A DNA stretch of 64,000 nucleotides from Niastella populi (GCF_002078015.1 NZ_LWBP01000045.1:62001-126000); one strand, 5' to 3'; shown: positions 18,520 to 27,549, counted from the stretch's first letter. Numbers and translations are program-made. Notes: a model not told the origin generated them from the sequence alone.

Positions 18520-19830
18520 ATGCACAAAATATTCACCGCATGCATCCTGCTGATAAGCGGAACAACGATTGCCCAAAACGACGTACGCATATCAACCGCC
18601 GGCAAAGGTTGGGCCGCCAATTCCGTCAATACCGTTATTTTCCGGCATAACTCCCTCACCAGTTATAAAAATACCCAATACATAGCCTATTACGATTCTA
18701 CCCAGCGGCTGGTGATCGGCAAACGCACCATCGGTTCTGCCAAATGGAAATTGCAGACAACCCCTTACAGCGGGAAAGCAACCGACGCGCACAATACCAT
18801 CAGCATAATTACCGATGGCGAAGGGTATCTGCATGTTTCGTGGGACCATCACAACAATGAATTGCGTTACGCCCGCAGTGTAAAACCGGGTTCATTAATG
18901 CTTACCGATAAATTACCAATGACGGGAAAGAAGGAAAGCAAGGTTACCTATCCCGAGTTTTACCGGCAGCCCGATGGCAACCTGTTGTTCCTGTACCGCG
19001 ATGGCGGCAGTGGCAATGGCAACCTGATGCTGAACCATTACGATACCAAAACAAAACAATGGACGCAACTGCAGAACGGCTGGATCAATGGCGAGCACCA
19101 GCGAAGCCCGTACTGGCAAATGACGATCGATAAAACCGGTACCATCCATATTTCATGGGTATGGCGCGAAAGCCCCGATGTGGCCAGCAATCACGATATG
19201 TGTTATGCGCGCTCGAAAGATGGCGGTCATACCTGGGAAAAGAGCACCGGTGAAAAATATACGCTGCCTATTACCGCTGCATCGGCAGAATATGCCTGCC
19301 GCATTCCGCAAAACCGCGAGCTGATAAACTCCACTTCCATGAGCACCGATGATGCGGGACGCCCGTTCATTGCAACTTACTGGCGCGATACCGCGGCCAG
19401 TGTTCCCCAATACAGAATGATATATAATGACGGGCAGCAATGGATTACGCAGCAGGTATCGGCCCGAACTACACCCTTCTCTTTATCGGGCGGGGGTACA
19501 AAACGCATTCCTATGTCGCGGCCGCAAATTGTAGTACGCAACAGTAACGGCGCCGTGCAGGCCATACTTATTTACCGCGATATGGAGCGGAATGAAAAGG
19601 TTACCCTGGCCATTTGTAAAGATATCGACCAGCGGCGCTGGGAGCTGAAAGACCTTACCGAAACATCTGTTGGCTTATGGGAACCCAGTTATGATAAAGA
19701 GATCTGGAAGAATAAACAGGAATTGCATTTGTTTGTTGAACGGGTTGAGCAGGGAGATGGGGAAACCACCAAAGCCATTCCGGCGCAGGATGTGCAGGTA
19801 GTGGAGTGGAAACCGGGGAGGGGAATGTGA
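18520..19830 (+). CDS. Secreted BNR-repeat (BNR_4-like) beta-propeller protein
   Basis: 436 aa from the ATG at 18520, which begins a signal peptide (MHKIFTACILLISGTTIAQ); the longer frame from 18466 would bury it. Repeated BNR/Asp-box-like strands (SKDGGHTWEKS, DGEGYLHVSWDHH, KTGTIHISWVWRE) point to a seven-bladed propeller of the BNR_4 type. Some members of this fold are polysaccharide lyases of families 24 and 25, so a role in glycan breakdown is possible; catalytic residues cannot be assigned with confidence. Divergent from a Crp/Fnr regulator that may control it. Confidence 0.75.
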   Translation: MHKIFTACILLISGTTIAQNDVRISTAGKGWAANSVNTVIFRHNSLTSYKNTQYIAYYDSTQRLVIGKRTIGSAKWKLQTTPYSGKATDAHNTISIITDGEGYLHVSWDHHNNELRYARSVKPGSLMLTDKLPMTGKKESKVTYPEFYRQPDGNLLFLYRDGGSGNGNLMLNHYDTKTKQWTQLQNGWINGEHQRSPYWQMTIDKTGTIHISWVWRESPDVASNHDMCYARSKDGGHTWEKSTGEKYTLPITAASAEYACRIPQNRELINSTSMSTDDAGRPFIATYWRDTAASVPQYRMIYNDGQQWITQQVSARTTPFSLSGGGTKRIPMSRPQIVVRNSNGAVQAILIYRDMERNEKVTLAICKDIDQRRWELKDLTETSVGLWEPSYDKEIWKNKQELHLFVERVEQGDGETTKAIPAQDVQVVEWKPGRGM

Positions 19831-19887
19831 TAATTTGATAATGTGATAATTTGATAATGGGGTAATGGGAATGTGAAAATTCGATAA
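19828..19887 (+). repeat. Short-word repeat (GTGATAATTTGATAAT)
   Basis: Starting at the stop codon of the BNR gene, the word GTGATAATTTGATAAT repeats with drift until the JAMM gene. The same word restarts right after the JAMM gene stop (20328-20375), so the two gaps flanking this small gene carry the same word in the same orientation. Confidence 0.75.
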
Positions 19888-19903
19888 ATAAAAAATATGT
19901 AAC

Positions 19904-20329
19904 ATGATCGTACTGGATAACGATGTACAGAAAATAATTGTGCAGCATGCCGTGGATACCTATCCCGATGAGTGTTGCGGTTTTTTATATGGCAATGAAG
20001 ACAGCAATGGCCGGCGGATCATATCGCTGGCGCGCGTGGTAAAGAATGCAAAGGACGGGGATAAAGGCAGGCGGTTCGAAATATCGCCACAGGATTATAT
20101 AGCGGCGGAAAAATATGCGGAAGAACAGCAACTGGAGTTGCTGGGGGTATATCATTCGCATCCCGATCATCCGGCTATTCCATCGGAGCATGATCGCGCG
20201 GCCGCGCAGCCGTTCTTTTCCTATCTCATTATATCGGTGAATAATAAGGAACCGGGCGCCATCAGGTCGTGGCGGTTGAATGATGACGGGCAGTTTGATG
20301 AAGAGAACAATCATTTGATCACAATGTAA
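19904..20329 (+). CDS. JAMM/Mov34 metallopeptidase (MPN domain)
   Basis: 141 aa, one MPN domain. The full zinc site is present: Glu23 (PDECCGFLYG), His84 and His86 (YHSHP), Ser94 and Asp97 (IPSEHD). Bacterial single-domain JAMM proteins cleave sulfur-carrier proteins or their conjugates at the C-terminal glycine (Mec-type). The next gene on the strand is an E1-like MoeB with rhodanese domain, supporting a role around a ThiS/MoaD-like carrier; no such carrier gene is seen in the window. Confidence 0.9.
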   Translation: MIVLDNDVQKIIVQHAVDTYPDECCGFLYGNEDSNGRRIISLARVVKNAKDGDKGRRFEISPQDYIAAEKYAEEQQLELLGVYHSHPDHPAIPSEHDRAAAQPFFSYLIISVNNKEPGAIRSWRLNDDGQFDEENNHLITM

Positions 20330-20470
20330 TAATGTGATAATTTGATAATGTGATAATTTGACAATGGGATAATGAAAGCGGGCAATCGGCTCTAAATCCG
20401 GGCGGCGCAGGCCGTAATGAGTTTGAACAATCGCGAGGCCATTCACGATTGCCGTTTGCCGATTCACGAC
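20328..20470 (+). repeat. Two adjoining word repeats
   Basis: 20328-20375 repeats the GTGATAATTTGATAAT word; 20430-20470 carries the unrelated CACGATTGCC / GTTTGCCGATTCACG word also seen near 9290-9345 and 37930-38010. No gene, promoter or strong hairpin was identified in the gap before the MoeB gene. Confidence 0.7.
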
Positions 20471-20508
20471 CTTAAACCTTATTGCTACAATCTTGTAATT
20501 ATCTTACT

Positions 20509-21666
20509 ATGAGCACGCAAGTAACATTCTCAAACGAAGAACTGGCACGGTACAACCGGCACATCATCATACCCGAATTTGGGCTGGCCGCGCAGCAAAA
20601 ACTAAAAGCAGCCAAAGTGCTGGTGGTTGGCAGTGGCGGCCTGGGTAGTCCGGTTTTGTTATACCTGGCTGCCGCCGGTATTGGCACCATTGGTATCGTT
20701 GACTTCGATGTGGTGGACGACAGCAACCTGCAACGCCAGGTGCTCTTCGGGGTAAATGAAATAGGCAAACCAAAAGTAGAAGCCGCCAAAGCACGCCTGC
20801 AGGCGCTGAACCCGCATATTGAGTTTGTGCTGTACAACACACAACTCACTTCGCAAAACGCTTTGGACATTATTAAAGATTACGATGTGGTGGCCGATGG
20901 CACCGATAATTTTCCCACCCGCTATCTCGTAAACGATGCCTGTGTGCTGCTGGGCAAACCGAACGTGTATGCCTCCATCTTCCAGTTTGAAGGGCAGGTT
21001 TCTGTTTTCAATTACCGCAGGGCCAACGGCGAGTTTGGACCAAACTACCGCGACCTGTATCCCACGCCGCCGCCACCGGGACTGGTGCCCAGTTGTGCGG
21101 AAGGTGGTGTGCTGGGCGTATTGCCCGGAATCATTGGCAGTTTGCAGGCACTGGAAGTAATAAAAGTGATAACGGGGGTAGGGGAGCCACTGGCTGGCCG
21201 CTTTTACATTTTCGACGCATTGAGTTTCGAGAGCCGCGTCTTCAATATTTCCCGCCGAGACGATAACCCGCTTAATGGTAAGAACCCCACTATAACCCGG
21301 CTGATCGATTATGAACAGTTCTGCGGTGTAAAGGCAGTAGAAAAGCCGGTAAAAGAAATTACGCCAAAGGAGCTGTACGAACTGCAGGTAAAAGGCGAGC
21401 CGTTTCAACTCATAGATGTTCGCGAGCCTTATGAGTACGATATAGTGAACATCGGCGCCGAATTGATACCGCTGGCTACTGTGGCTGAGCAGGCTGGAAA
21501 GGTCAGTAAAGATCAACCGGTGATCGTTCATTGCAAAATGGGCGGCCGCAGCGCCAAAGCCATTCGCGAACTGGAAGAAAAGTACGGGTTCACGAATTTG
21601 TATAATCTTAAAGGCGGTATTATCGCTTACATCGATGAAGTGAAACCTGAGCTGGTGAAGTATTGA
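20509..21666 (+). CDS. MoeB/ThiF-family adenylyltransferase with C-terminal rhodanese domain
   Basis: 385 aa from the ATG at 20509 (MSTQVTFSNEELARYNRHI); the earlier start at 20482 adds nine residues of no family likeness. Residues 1-270 are an E1-like domain: GSGGLGSPVLLYLAAAG for ATP, DFDVVDDSNLQRQ, DGTDNFPTR, and the PSCAEGGVLGVLPG block. Residues about 285-385 are rhodanese with active Cys in VHCKMGGRS. The enzyme activates the C-terminal glycine of a MoaD/ThiS-like carrier and can pass on sulfur. The first zinc CxxC pair of classical MoeB is not evident (YRDLYP in place of YRCLYP). Confidence 0.92.
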   Translation: MSTQVTFSNEELARYNRHIIIPEFGLAAQQKLKAAKVLVVGSGGLGSPVLLYLAAAGIGTIGIVDFDVVDDSNLQRQVLFGVNEIGKPKVEAAKARLQALNPHIEFVLYNTQLTSQNALDIIKDYDVVADGTDNFPTRYLVNDACVLLGKPNVYASIFQFEGQVSVFNYRRANGEFGPNYRDLYPTPPPPGLVPSCAEGGVLGVLPGIIGSLQALEVIKVITGVGEPLAGRFYIFDALSFESRVFNISRRDDNPLNGKNPTITRLIDYEQFCGVKAVEKPVKEITPKELYELQVKGEPFQLIDVREPYEYDIVNIGAELIPLATVAEQAGKVSKDQPVIVHCKMGGRSAKAIRELEEKYGFTNLYNLKGGIIAYIDEVKPELVKY

Positions 21667-21740
21667 ACCAGTTGGCAATGGGCAATAGGCAATTGGCAAA
21701 AAATACAAGGCAATTCACTAAATGGCTGCCCGCTTTGAGA

Positions 21741-22590
21741 ACTGGCAACCGGTACCCAATACCAGCGAGCCCCGCAATAAGGAACTGTGAACTGAGAACT
21801 AAGAACTGGCAACCGGTACCCAATACTAGCGAACCCCGCAATAAGGAACTGTGAACTGAGAACTAAGAACTGGCAACCGGTACCCAATACTAGCGAACCC
21901 CGCAATAAGGAACTGTGAACTGAGAACTAAGAACTGGCAACCGGTACCCAATACTAGCGAACCCCGCAATAAGGAACTGTGAACTGAGAACTAAGAACTG
22001 GCAACCGGTACCCAATACTAGCGAACCCCGCAATAAGGAACTGTGAACTGAGAACTAAGAACTGGCAACCGGTACCCAATACTAGCGAACCCCGCAATAA
22101 GGAACTGTGAACTGAGAACTAAGAACTGGCAACCGGTACCCAATACTAGCGAACCCCGCAATAAGGAACTGTGAACTGAGAACTAAGAACTGGCAACCGG
22201 TACCCAATACTAGCGAACCCCGCAATAAGGAACTGTGAACTGAGAACTAAGAACTGGCAACCGGTACCCAATACTAGCGAACCCCGCAATAAGGAACTGT
22301 GAACTGAGAACTGAGAACTGGCAACCGGTACCCAATACTAGCGAACCCCGCAATAAGGAACTGTGAACTGAGAACTGAGAACTGAATAACCGGTACCCAA
22401 TACTAGCGAGCCCCGCAATAAGGAACTGTGAACTAAGAACAGAGAACTGAATAACCGGTACCCAATAACAGCGAACCCCGCAATAAGGAACTGTGAACTG
22501 AGAACAGAGAACTGAATAACCGGTACCCAATACTAGCGAGCCCCGCAATAAGGAACTGTGAACTGAGAACTAAGAACTATGAACTGAATA
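21741..22590. repeat. 64-bp tandem repeat array, 13 units
   Basis: Units begin with ACTGGCAACCGGTACCCAAT at 21741, 21805, 21869, 21933, 21997, 22061, 22125, 22189, 22253 and 22317 (64 bp each) and, in a variant form starting ACTGAATAACCGGTACCC, at 22381, 22446 and 22511 (65 bp). Most inner units are identical. Each contains the palindrome GGTACC and the AGTTCACAG-type word on the opposite strand. The array fills the gap between two convergent genes. Period 64 is not a multiple of three, so the ORFs crossing it are not credible genes. 21667-21720 holds a further word repeat (GGCAATAGGCAATT). Confidence 0.97.
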
Positions 22591-22600
22591 ACTGAATAAC

Positions 22601-24163
22601 TTATTCTTCAACCGTTTTCCTTTTTCTCGCCAGAAATTTCTGCCTGATAACAATTTCCGTAGCCGGTATATTTTGCATTTTACTTTCCAGCCAGCTGACG
22701 ATGTCGAGGTAGGCAAAGGCGCGGGTTTCGAACCGGTTGGCCTTTAACTGCTTTAATTGTTCCAGCAGTTTGGCGAATTCCGGTTTCAACTGGCGCGGCG
22801 ATAAATGGAACGTTCTGCGCAAAAAGCGGAAGATCTCCTCTTCCACCACACTGAGGTTGCCCATTTTGGCCATAAACCGGTAAACCGATTTGAACAGGTA
22901 TTCAAGCAACTGGAAATTACCCAGTTCATAATGCGCTATCAGGTGCAGCAGGCGGCTGTAACATTGCAGGTCGGTGCGCAGGTCAACCTTCCAGTTGATG
23001 ATCTTATTGAGGTAATCGATGGCTTTTTCGTAATGGCCGCTGCCAAAGTACAGCGAAGCGATCTTATAGTAGAACACGAGGATGCGGTGCCGGTCGAGGT
23101 AGATCTCGTATTCCTTCAGCTTTTCTTCAATATACGGCACGAGCGTAAGTCCTTCGGTGAAGGTGCCCTCCATAAAATGTTTGTTGATCTTGCTTACGTT
23201 AAGGTAAACAAAGGTCTGTATGCGGTTATTATGGTTGTTCTCTACCAGGTCGCTTTGGGCAAAGGCCTCGAATTTTTCCAGTGCTTCTTTCAGTTTGGTA
23301 TAGTTCTGCAGATCGAAATGGGCGCCCATGAGGTTGTGCATCCCTTTGATGTAGTGGGCGGTTTCCACCTCTATCATAAAGGGTTCTTTTTCAAATAGTT
23401 CTACCCATTTTTGCGTATAGCGGTAGTACAACAGGAAATCCTGGCGTATGAAGGCGTACCAGCAATAGCTTTGATAGCGGTACAGCCGCTCATAAAAGCC
23501 CCTGGCTTCGTTAGCCCCGGGCGGGTAATGCTGGTCGAAGAACTGTTGAATTTCCTTCTCATCCTTCTCATTGCGGGCATGGCCGTGTTTTATGTACCAG
23601 CTGTAAAGCAGCAGCGACAAATTGCTCAGTTTGCTTACCATTACCAGCCGGCGGTTGGTTTCATCAACATCGCAAACAAGCTGTTCGGCGCGGTCGGTCA
23701 TACTGCGCGTAATGTGCAGGGCCTCAATCTTTTTCTCAAAAAAAAGCACCTGTAAAAGGTAGGTAACCTGGTTATTTACGCGGGCCAGCTCCTTCATGCG
23801 GTCGAGCATCTTCAGGCTTTGGTGGTACAACCCCTTGTTGTACAGGATGCGGGCATGGTCCATCATCTCATGCAGCTGAATATCGATGTTGTTCTCATTC
23901 TTTATGAGGCGTAAACTGCTGAGGATCTGTTTGTATAAATGGGCCTTTATGTTCGAAAGCTGTTGCTTTTTCAGGTCCCTGGTTTTGGTCAATAGTAAAT
24001 TCTCGTCGTAATTATCCATCTTATCGAGGGCGTCAAATAGCTGCACTATCTTCAGGTTCTCACTCGAAGAATTGCGTTGAACATACAGCTTAAAATTGCG
24101 CTTTTCCGACTTTTCCAACGACTTAATCAGTTGGAACAAGGCATCTGTAGAACGGTTGGGCAT
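22601..24163 (-). CDS. Conserved hypothetical all-helical (TPR-like) protein
   Basis: 520 aa, start MPNRSTDALFQLIKSLEKSEKRNF. No enzymatic motif is recognised. The sequence is rich in amphipathic helices in pairs about 34-40 residues apart (for example ILYNKGLYHQSLKMLDRMKEL and SLYFGSGHYEKAIDYLNKI), which resembles TPR/SEL-type scaffolds. No signal peptide or membrane segment, so it is probably cytoplasmic. It is transcribed alone, divergent from leuA; its stop codon lies 10 bases from the 64-bp array. Function unknown. Confidence 0.75.
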   Translation of the reverse strand: MPNRSTDALFQLIKSLEKSEKRNFKLYVQRNSSSENLKIVQLFDALDKMDNYDENLLLTKTRDLKKQQLSNIKAHLYKQILSSLRLIKNENNIDIQLHEMMDHARILYNKGLYHQSLKMLDRMKELARVNNQVTYLLQVLFFEKKIEALHITRSMTDRAEQLVCDVDETNRRLVMVSKLSNLSLLLYSWYIKHGHARNEKDEKEIQQFFDQHYPPGANEARGFYERLYRYQSYCWYAFIRQDFLLYYRYTQKWVELFEKEPFMIEVETAHYIKGMHNLMGAHFDLQNYTKLKEALEKFEAFAQSDLVENNHNNRIQTFVYLNVSKINKHFMEGTFTEGLTLVPYIEEKLKEYEIYLDRHRILVFYYKIASLYFGSGHYEKAIDYLNKIINWKVDLRTDLQCYSRLLHLIAHYELGNFQLLEYLFKSVYRFMAKMGNLSVVEEEIFRFLRRTFHLSPRQLKPEFAKLLEQLKQLKANRFETRAFAYLDIVSWLESKMQNIPATEIVIRQKFLARKRKTVEE

Positions 24164-24288
24164 CGTAATCGAAAATCATTAAAGTGCTTGACCAACAAGG
24201 GTTTTAGCCAGGCTGGCACTCTTTAAAGTATGTAAATTAGGTACAAATTTGGTTTTTGCAATTTAATAAACAGGAATAATTTCGGAGC

Positions 24289-24346
24289 AGCAGGTTGTTT
24301 TTCTCATTACTAGCAAGCAACATAAAATCGAACAGCCTGCTTTTTT
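24289..24346 (+). promoter_or_regulatory. Terminator-like hairpin in the leuA leader (possible attenuator)
   Basis: Arms AGCAGGTTGTT (24289-24299) and AACAGCCTGCT (24331-24341) pair over 11 positions with one G-U, followed directly by a T-run (24341-24346). It lies 32 bases before the leuA start, and no + strand gene lies upstream (the neighbour is divergent), so this terminator can only act on leuA's own transcript. A weak promoter match (TAATTTCG at 24277-24284) would start the RNA close to the hairpin. No Leu-rich leader peptide with a normal start codon was found; the sensing mechanism is unknown. Confidence 0.55.
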
Positions 24347-24377
24347 AATAAAATCCTACTTTATAGAGATAATACCT

Positions 24378-25541
24378 ATGCCAAAGAACAAAGTCTATAT
24401 TTTCGACACAACATTGCGCGACGGCGAACAGGTGCCAGGCTGTAAATTAAACACAAAAGAGAAGATAGAAATTGCTTTGGCCCTGGAAGAGCTGGGCGTA
24501 GATATCATCGAAGCCGGCTTTCCGATCTCATCTCCCGGCGACTTTAAGAGCGTGAGTGAAATTGGATCAGTGATCAAAAATGCAGTCATATGTGGTCTTA
24601 GCAGGGCAGTGCAAAAGGATATTGAAGTGGCGGCCGAGGCGTTAAAAACCGCCAAAAGGCGCCGGATCCACACCGGTATCGGAACTTCCGATTTCCATAT
24701 CAGATCGAAGTTCAACTCAACCCGCGAAGACATCCTTCAACGTGCGGCCCAGTGCGTTAAATGGGCGCGGAACTTTACCGATGACGTTGAATTTTATGCC
24801 GAAGATGCCGGCCGTACCGATAACGAGTACCTGGCGCGCGTAGTGGAAGCGGTGATTGCCGCCGGTGCTACAACGGTAAACATACCCGATACGACAGGTT
24901 ACTGCCTGCCGCATCAATATGGTGAGAAGATCGCCTACCTCATCAACAACGTGCCCAATATCGACAAAGCGGTGATCAGCTGCCATTGTCACAATGACCT
25001 CGGGCTGGCAACTGCCAACTCCATTGCCGGGGCCATGAACGGAGCACGCCAGATAGAGTGTACGATCAACGGTTTGGGCGAAAGAGCCGGTAACACCTCG
25101 CTCGAAGAAGTGGTGATGGTGATACAGCAACATCAAACCCTCGGTTTTTATACCGATATCAAAACACAACAACTGAACCCATTGAGCCGGCTGGTTTCCG
25201 ATACCATGCGGATGCCGGTTCAACCGAATAAAGCTATTGTAGGCGCCAATGCGTTTTCACATTCATCGGGTATTCACCAGGATGGATTCCTGAAAGATGC
25301 GCAAACCTACGAGATCATCAACCCCGAGCAGGTTGGTGCCGACGGAAGTAAAATTGTACTAACAGCGCGCAGCGGCCGCAGCGCGTTGGCCCACCGCTTT
25401 CACAAGCTGGGTTTTATGTTCAACCGCAATGATATTGACGTGTTGTACGATCAGTTCCTGAAAGTAGCCGACAGAAAGAAAGAAGTGGAAGATGAAGATC
25501 TGAAGGAGTTGGCTAACCAGTACCAGGCCGCCACAGTTTAG
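24378..25541 (+). CDS. leuA: 2-isopropylmalate synthase, short form
   Basis: 387 aa, against about 500-520 for the common LeuA. The TIM-barrel is complete: [12 protein letters not shown] at residues 10-21 (Val where Ser/Ala/Thr is usual), the metal site [12 protein letters not shown], and [13 protein letters not shown]; a short linker part follows ([15 protein letters not shown]). The C-terminal leucine-binding regulatory domain is absent, so feedback inhibition in the usual way is not expected (inference). Homocitrate or citramalate synthase activity is the alternative; leuB and ilv neighbours favour LeuA. Confidence 0.88.
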   Translation: MPKNKVYIFDTTLRDGEQVPGCKLNTKEKIEIALALEELGVDIIEAGFPISSPGDFKSVSEIGSVIKNAVICGLSRAVQKDIEVAAEALKTAKRRRIHTGIGTSDFHIRSKFNSTREDILQRAAQCVKWARNFTDDVEFYAEDAGRTDNEYLARVVEAVIAAGATTVNIPDTTGYCLPHQYGEKIAYLINNVPNIDKAVISCHCHNDLGLATANSIAGAMNGARQIECTINGLGERAGNTSLEEVVMVIQQHQTLGFYTDIKTQQLNPLSRLVSDTMRMPVQPNKAIVGANAFSHSSGIHQDGFLKDAQTYEIINPEQVGADGSKIVLTARSGRSALAHRFHKLGFMFNRNDIDVLYDQFLKVADRKKEVEDEDLKELANQYQAATV

Positions 25542-25579
25542 TGAGCAGTATTTTCTCATAATCATGTAGTTTTTGTTAC

Positions 25580-25606
25580 GCGTGGTGCGTCTGCACCACG
25601 CTTTTT
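25580..25606 (+). terminator. Intrinsic terminator after leuA
   Basis: Nine-base-pair stem GCGTGGTGC / GCACCACGC with loop GTCT (25580-25601) and a T-run, about 38 bases after the leuA stop codon. Confidence 0.85.
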
Positions 25607-26080
25607 ACCCCTTCCCCTAAAGGGGTAAAAGAAAAAGTAAAATGAATGAATGAAAAACTACGGTAAAACCGGCTTGAGCGGTAAGGTTTTAACACTGCCC
25701 TTTAGGGGTTAGGGGTAAAAAAGGAAAAGAATGAACGAATGTTCAAATAATGGTGATAAGTCGGGGTGCTCACGCCGCAGGGCCGGGCACGGGGGAGAAG
25801 GATTATTTGACTGGCATAATAACAAGCACATCGTACAAACGGTTTACGGTGGGCCATTTGTGTTATATGACAATAAACCTCAACAGGTAGTAGCACCTGC
25901 TAACTACTATGTTCCTACGCAAGATCAACAATTACCAATAAAAGAAAAGGGGAAGCGCACACAGCTGTTGAATGGTATTCCGGTTTCAGTCATGAACCGG
26001 TATATTTCACAACCATGTGCACGCCGGTGTATGAATGATGAGCGGCGACGGTTAAGTCCGCTGTTTTGAAACTACATTTT
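25607..26080 (+). other. Gap between leuA and leuB with inverted word repeat
   Basis: 25604-25632 (ACCCCTTCCCCTAAAGGGG) and 25700-25722 (CCCTTTAGGGGTTAGGGGT) form an inverted pair of a pyrimidine/purine word. From 25731 an open frame of 112 codons runs into the leuB region (MNECSNNGDKSG...), with no recognisable domain, many Arg/Asn residues and no promoter; it is judged doubtful. leuC and leuD, which often lie between leuA and leuB, are not here. Confidence 0.6.
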
Positions 26081-27196
26081 ATGGAAAAGAATATTGTTGT
26101 TATAGAAGGTGATGGCATTGGACCTGAAGTTACCCGACAGGCGGTTAAAGTATTGAATGCCGTTGCCGAGCAATTCGGTCATGAGTTCTTCTACCGGTAT
26201 TGTTTAATGGGTGCCGATGCTATCGATAAAACCGGCAACCCGCTGCCCGATGAAACCATTGAAGCCTGCCTTAACAGCGATGCAATATTATTTGGCGCTA
26301 TCGGCCATCCCAAATACGATAACGATCCTTCCGCCAAAGTGCGCCCCGAGCAGGGCCTGCTGAAACTGCGGAAAAGCTTACAATTGTTTGCCAACATTCG
26401 CCCTGTAATTACGTACCCCTCTTTGCAACATTTGTCTCCTTTAAAAGCACAGCAGTTGGAAGGAGTTGATTTTATAATCTTCAGAGAGCTCACCGGCGGC
26501 ATTTATTTCGGGAAGAAAGAATTGAGTGAAGACGGGAACCGCGCGGCTGACGACTGCGTATATACGCGCGCAGAAATTGAGCGTATCGCTCACCTGGCAT
26601 TTCAGTATGCACGGCAGCGCCGTAAAAAACTAACGTTGGTCGATAAGGCCAATGTATTGGAAACATCACGCCTGTGGCGTAAGGTGGTGCAGGAAATAGC
26701 GACGCAGTACGGCGATGTAAAAGTTGATTTCCTGTTTGTCGACAATGCCGCCATGCAACTGATCATTAACCCGAAACAATTCGATGTAGTGCTTACGGAG
26801 AATATGTTCGGTGATATTATCAGCGATGAAGCAAGTGTTATCAGCGGATCGCTGGGTTTGTTGCCATCGGCATCTGTTGGGTCGGGCGTAGCGCTGTTTG
26901 AACCTATTCACGGTTCTTACCCGCAAGCCGCCGGTAAAGACATCGCCAACCCGCTGGGATGTATCCTGTCTGCCGCCATGCTGCTCGATCATTTCGGGCT
27001 GGCCAAAGAAGCGGAAGCGATAAGGCTTGGTGTAGAATGGACACTGGTAAATGGTTTTGTAACAAAAGATATCGATCCTATCAATTTTTATTTCACTTCA
27101 ACCATCGGTGAACTGGTAAGCGATTTTGTTGCCAACCGTATTCCGGGTGGAGTGAACCAGGCAAATATAGAATTGAGAAAGTCGACGATAATATAG
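26081..27196 (+). CDS. leuB: 3-isopropylmalate dehydrogenase
   Basis: 371 aa from the ATG at 26081 (MEKNIVVIEGDGIGPEV); the frame extends to a TTG at 26066 but ATG is preferred. Seen: IEGDGIGPEV, the substrate loop GLLKLRKSLQLFANIRPV, RELTGGIYFG, DKANVLETSRLWR, and the Mg site NMFGDIISDEASVI. Oxidative decarboxylation of 3-isopropylmalate with NAD gives the leucine keto-acid precursor. The chain extends about 10 residues beyond typical LeuB. Confidence 0.96.
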   Translation: MEKNIVVIEGDGIGPEVTRQAVKVLNAVAEQFGHEFFYRYCLMGADAIDKTGNPLPDETIEACLNSDAILFGAIGHPKYDNDPSAKVRPEQGLLKLRKSLQLFANIRPVITYPSLQHLSPLKAQQLEGVDFIIFRELTGGIYFGKKELSEDGNRAADDCVYTRAEIERIAHLAFQYARQRRKKLTLVDKANVLETSRLWRKVVQEIATQYGDVKVDFLFVDNAAMQLIINPKQFDVVLTENMFGDIISDEASVISGSLGLLPSASVGSGVALFEPIHGSYPQAAGKDIANPLGCILSAAMLLDHFGLAKEAEAIRLGVEWTLVNGFVTKDIDPINFYFTSTIGELVSDFVANRIPGGVNQANIELRKSTII

Positions 27197-27235
27197 TTTT
27201 ATAACTAACTGAAGCGATGTTAGGTACGGAGGTTG

Positions 27236-27352
27236 ATTGCTGATTTTGCGATGTAGGGATTTTGAGATGTTGGATTATAGGATTTAGGATTTTAGATCTG
27301 TTTTGGTGCTGCCTACTGAGAAATCTCAAAATCGCGAAATCCCGAAATTGAC
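27236..27352. repeat. Inverted pair of word repeats (GGATTTTGAGAT type)
   Basis: 27239-27298 repeats GATTTTGCGAT / GGATTTTGAGAT / GGATTTAGGATTTTAG; 27320-27352 carries the reverse complement (AAATCTCAAAATCGCGAAATC). The two arms face each other about 20 bases apart and could form a long imperfect hairpin after leuB, possibly serving as a terminator. Confidence 0.75.
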
Positions 27353-27397
27353 AAAGCGGGTGAGGATCGGTAACAAAAATATTTAGAAAAAAAGCTC

Positions 27398-27427
27398 TTT
27401 AATATTCAAACGGCGGGCGTATATTTG
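27398..27427 (+). promoter_or_regulatory. Promoter of the ilv operon
   Basis: TATATTTG at 27420-27427 is an exact TAnnTTTG (-7) match of the Bacteroidota sigma-A promoter; TTTA at 27398-27401, 18 bases upstream, is an imperfect -33 TTTG. Transcription would start near 27434, about 14 bases before the leader peptide. Confidence 0.65.
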
Positions 27428-27447
27428 TGGAAACACGAAGTCCTCTT

Positions 27448-27549
27448 ATGCAAAAAAGCAGCATCAATAACATCATCTCTGTGGTAACCGCAATAATTAT
27501 TATTGTGGTGGTGGTGGTTATTCCTGCAACGCACGGAGGTGGAATCTAA
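27448..27549 (+). CDS. ilvL: ilv operon leader peptide, Ile/Val-rich (33 aa)
   Basis: ATG at 27448, stop TAA at 27547. The peptide begins MQKSSINNIISVVTA, continues with four Ile and five Val codons in a row plus another Ile (27493-27522), and ends PATHGGGI. Sixteen of 33 codons are Ile or Val. Such a run directly before a terminator and the ilvE-ilvA genes is the hallmark of ribosome-mediated attenuation, as in the enterobacterial ilv leader. The last codons contain GGAGGTGG (27535-27542), complementary to the terminator's left arm. It has no other likely function. Confidence 0.9.
   Translation: MQKSSINNIISVVTAIIIIVVVVVIPATHGGGI

Noticed and set aside
21620-22548. Minus-strand ORFs across the 64-bp array with repeating VLGTG / VLSSQF peptides
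   Set aside because: The period is not a multiple of three and frames shift from unit to unit; these are by-products of the repeat.
24295-24348. TTG-started Leu-containing peptide as a leuA leader
   Set aside because: It would be translated through the terminator hairpin itself and lacks a run of Leu codons, so it does not fit ribosome-mediated attenuation.
25731-26069. 112-codon ORF between leuA and leuB
   Set aside because: No domain, odd composition, begins within a repeat region and overlaps the leuB start region; treated as doubtful and described only in the gap entry.
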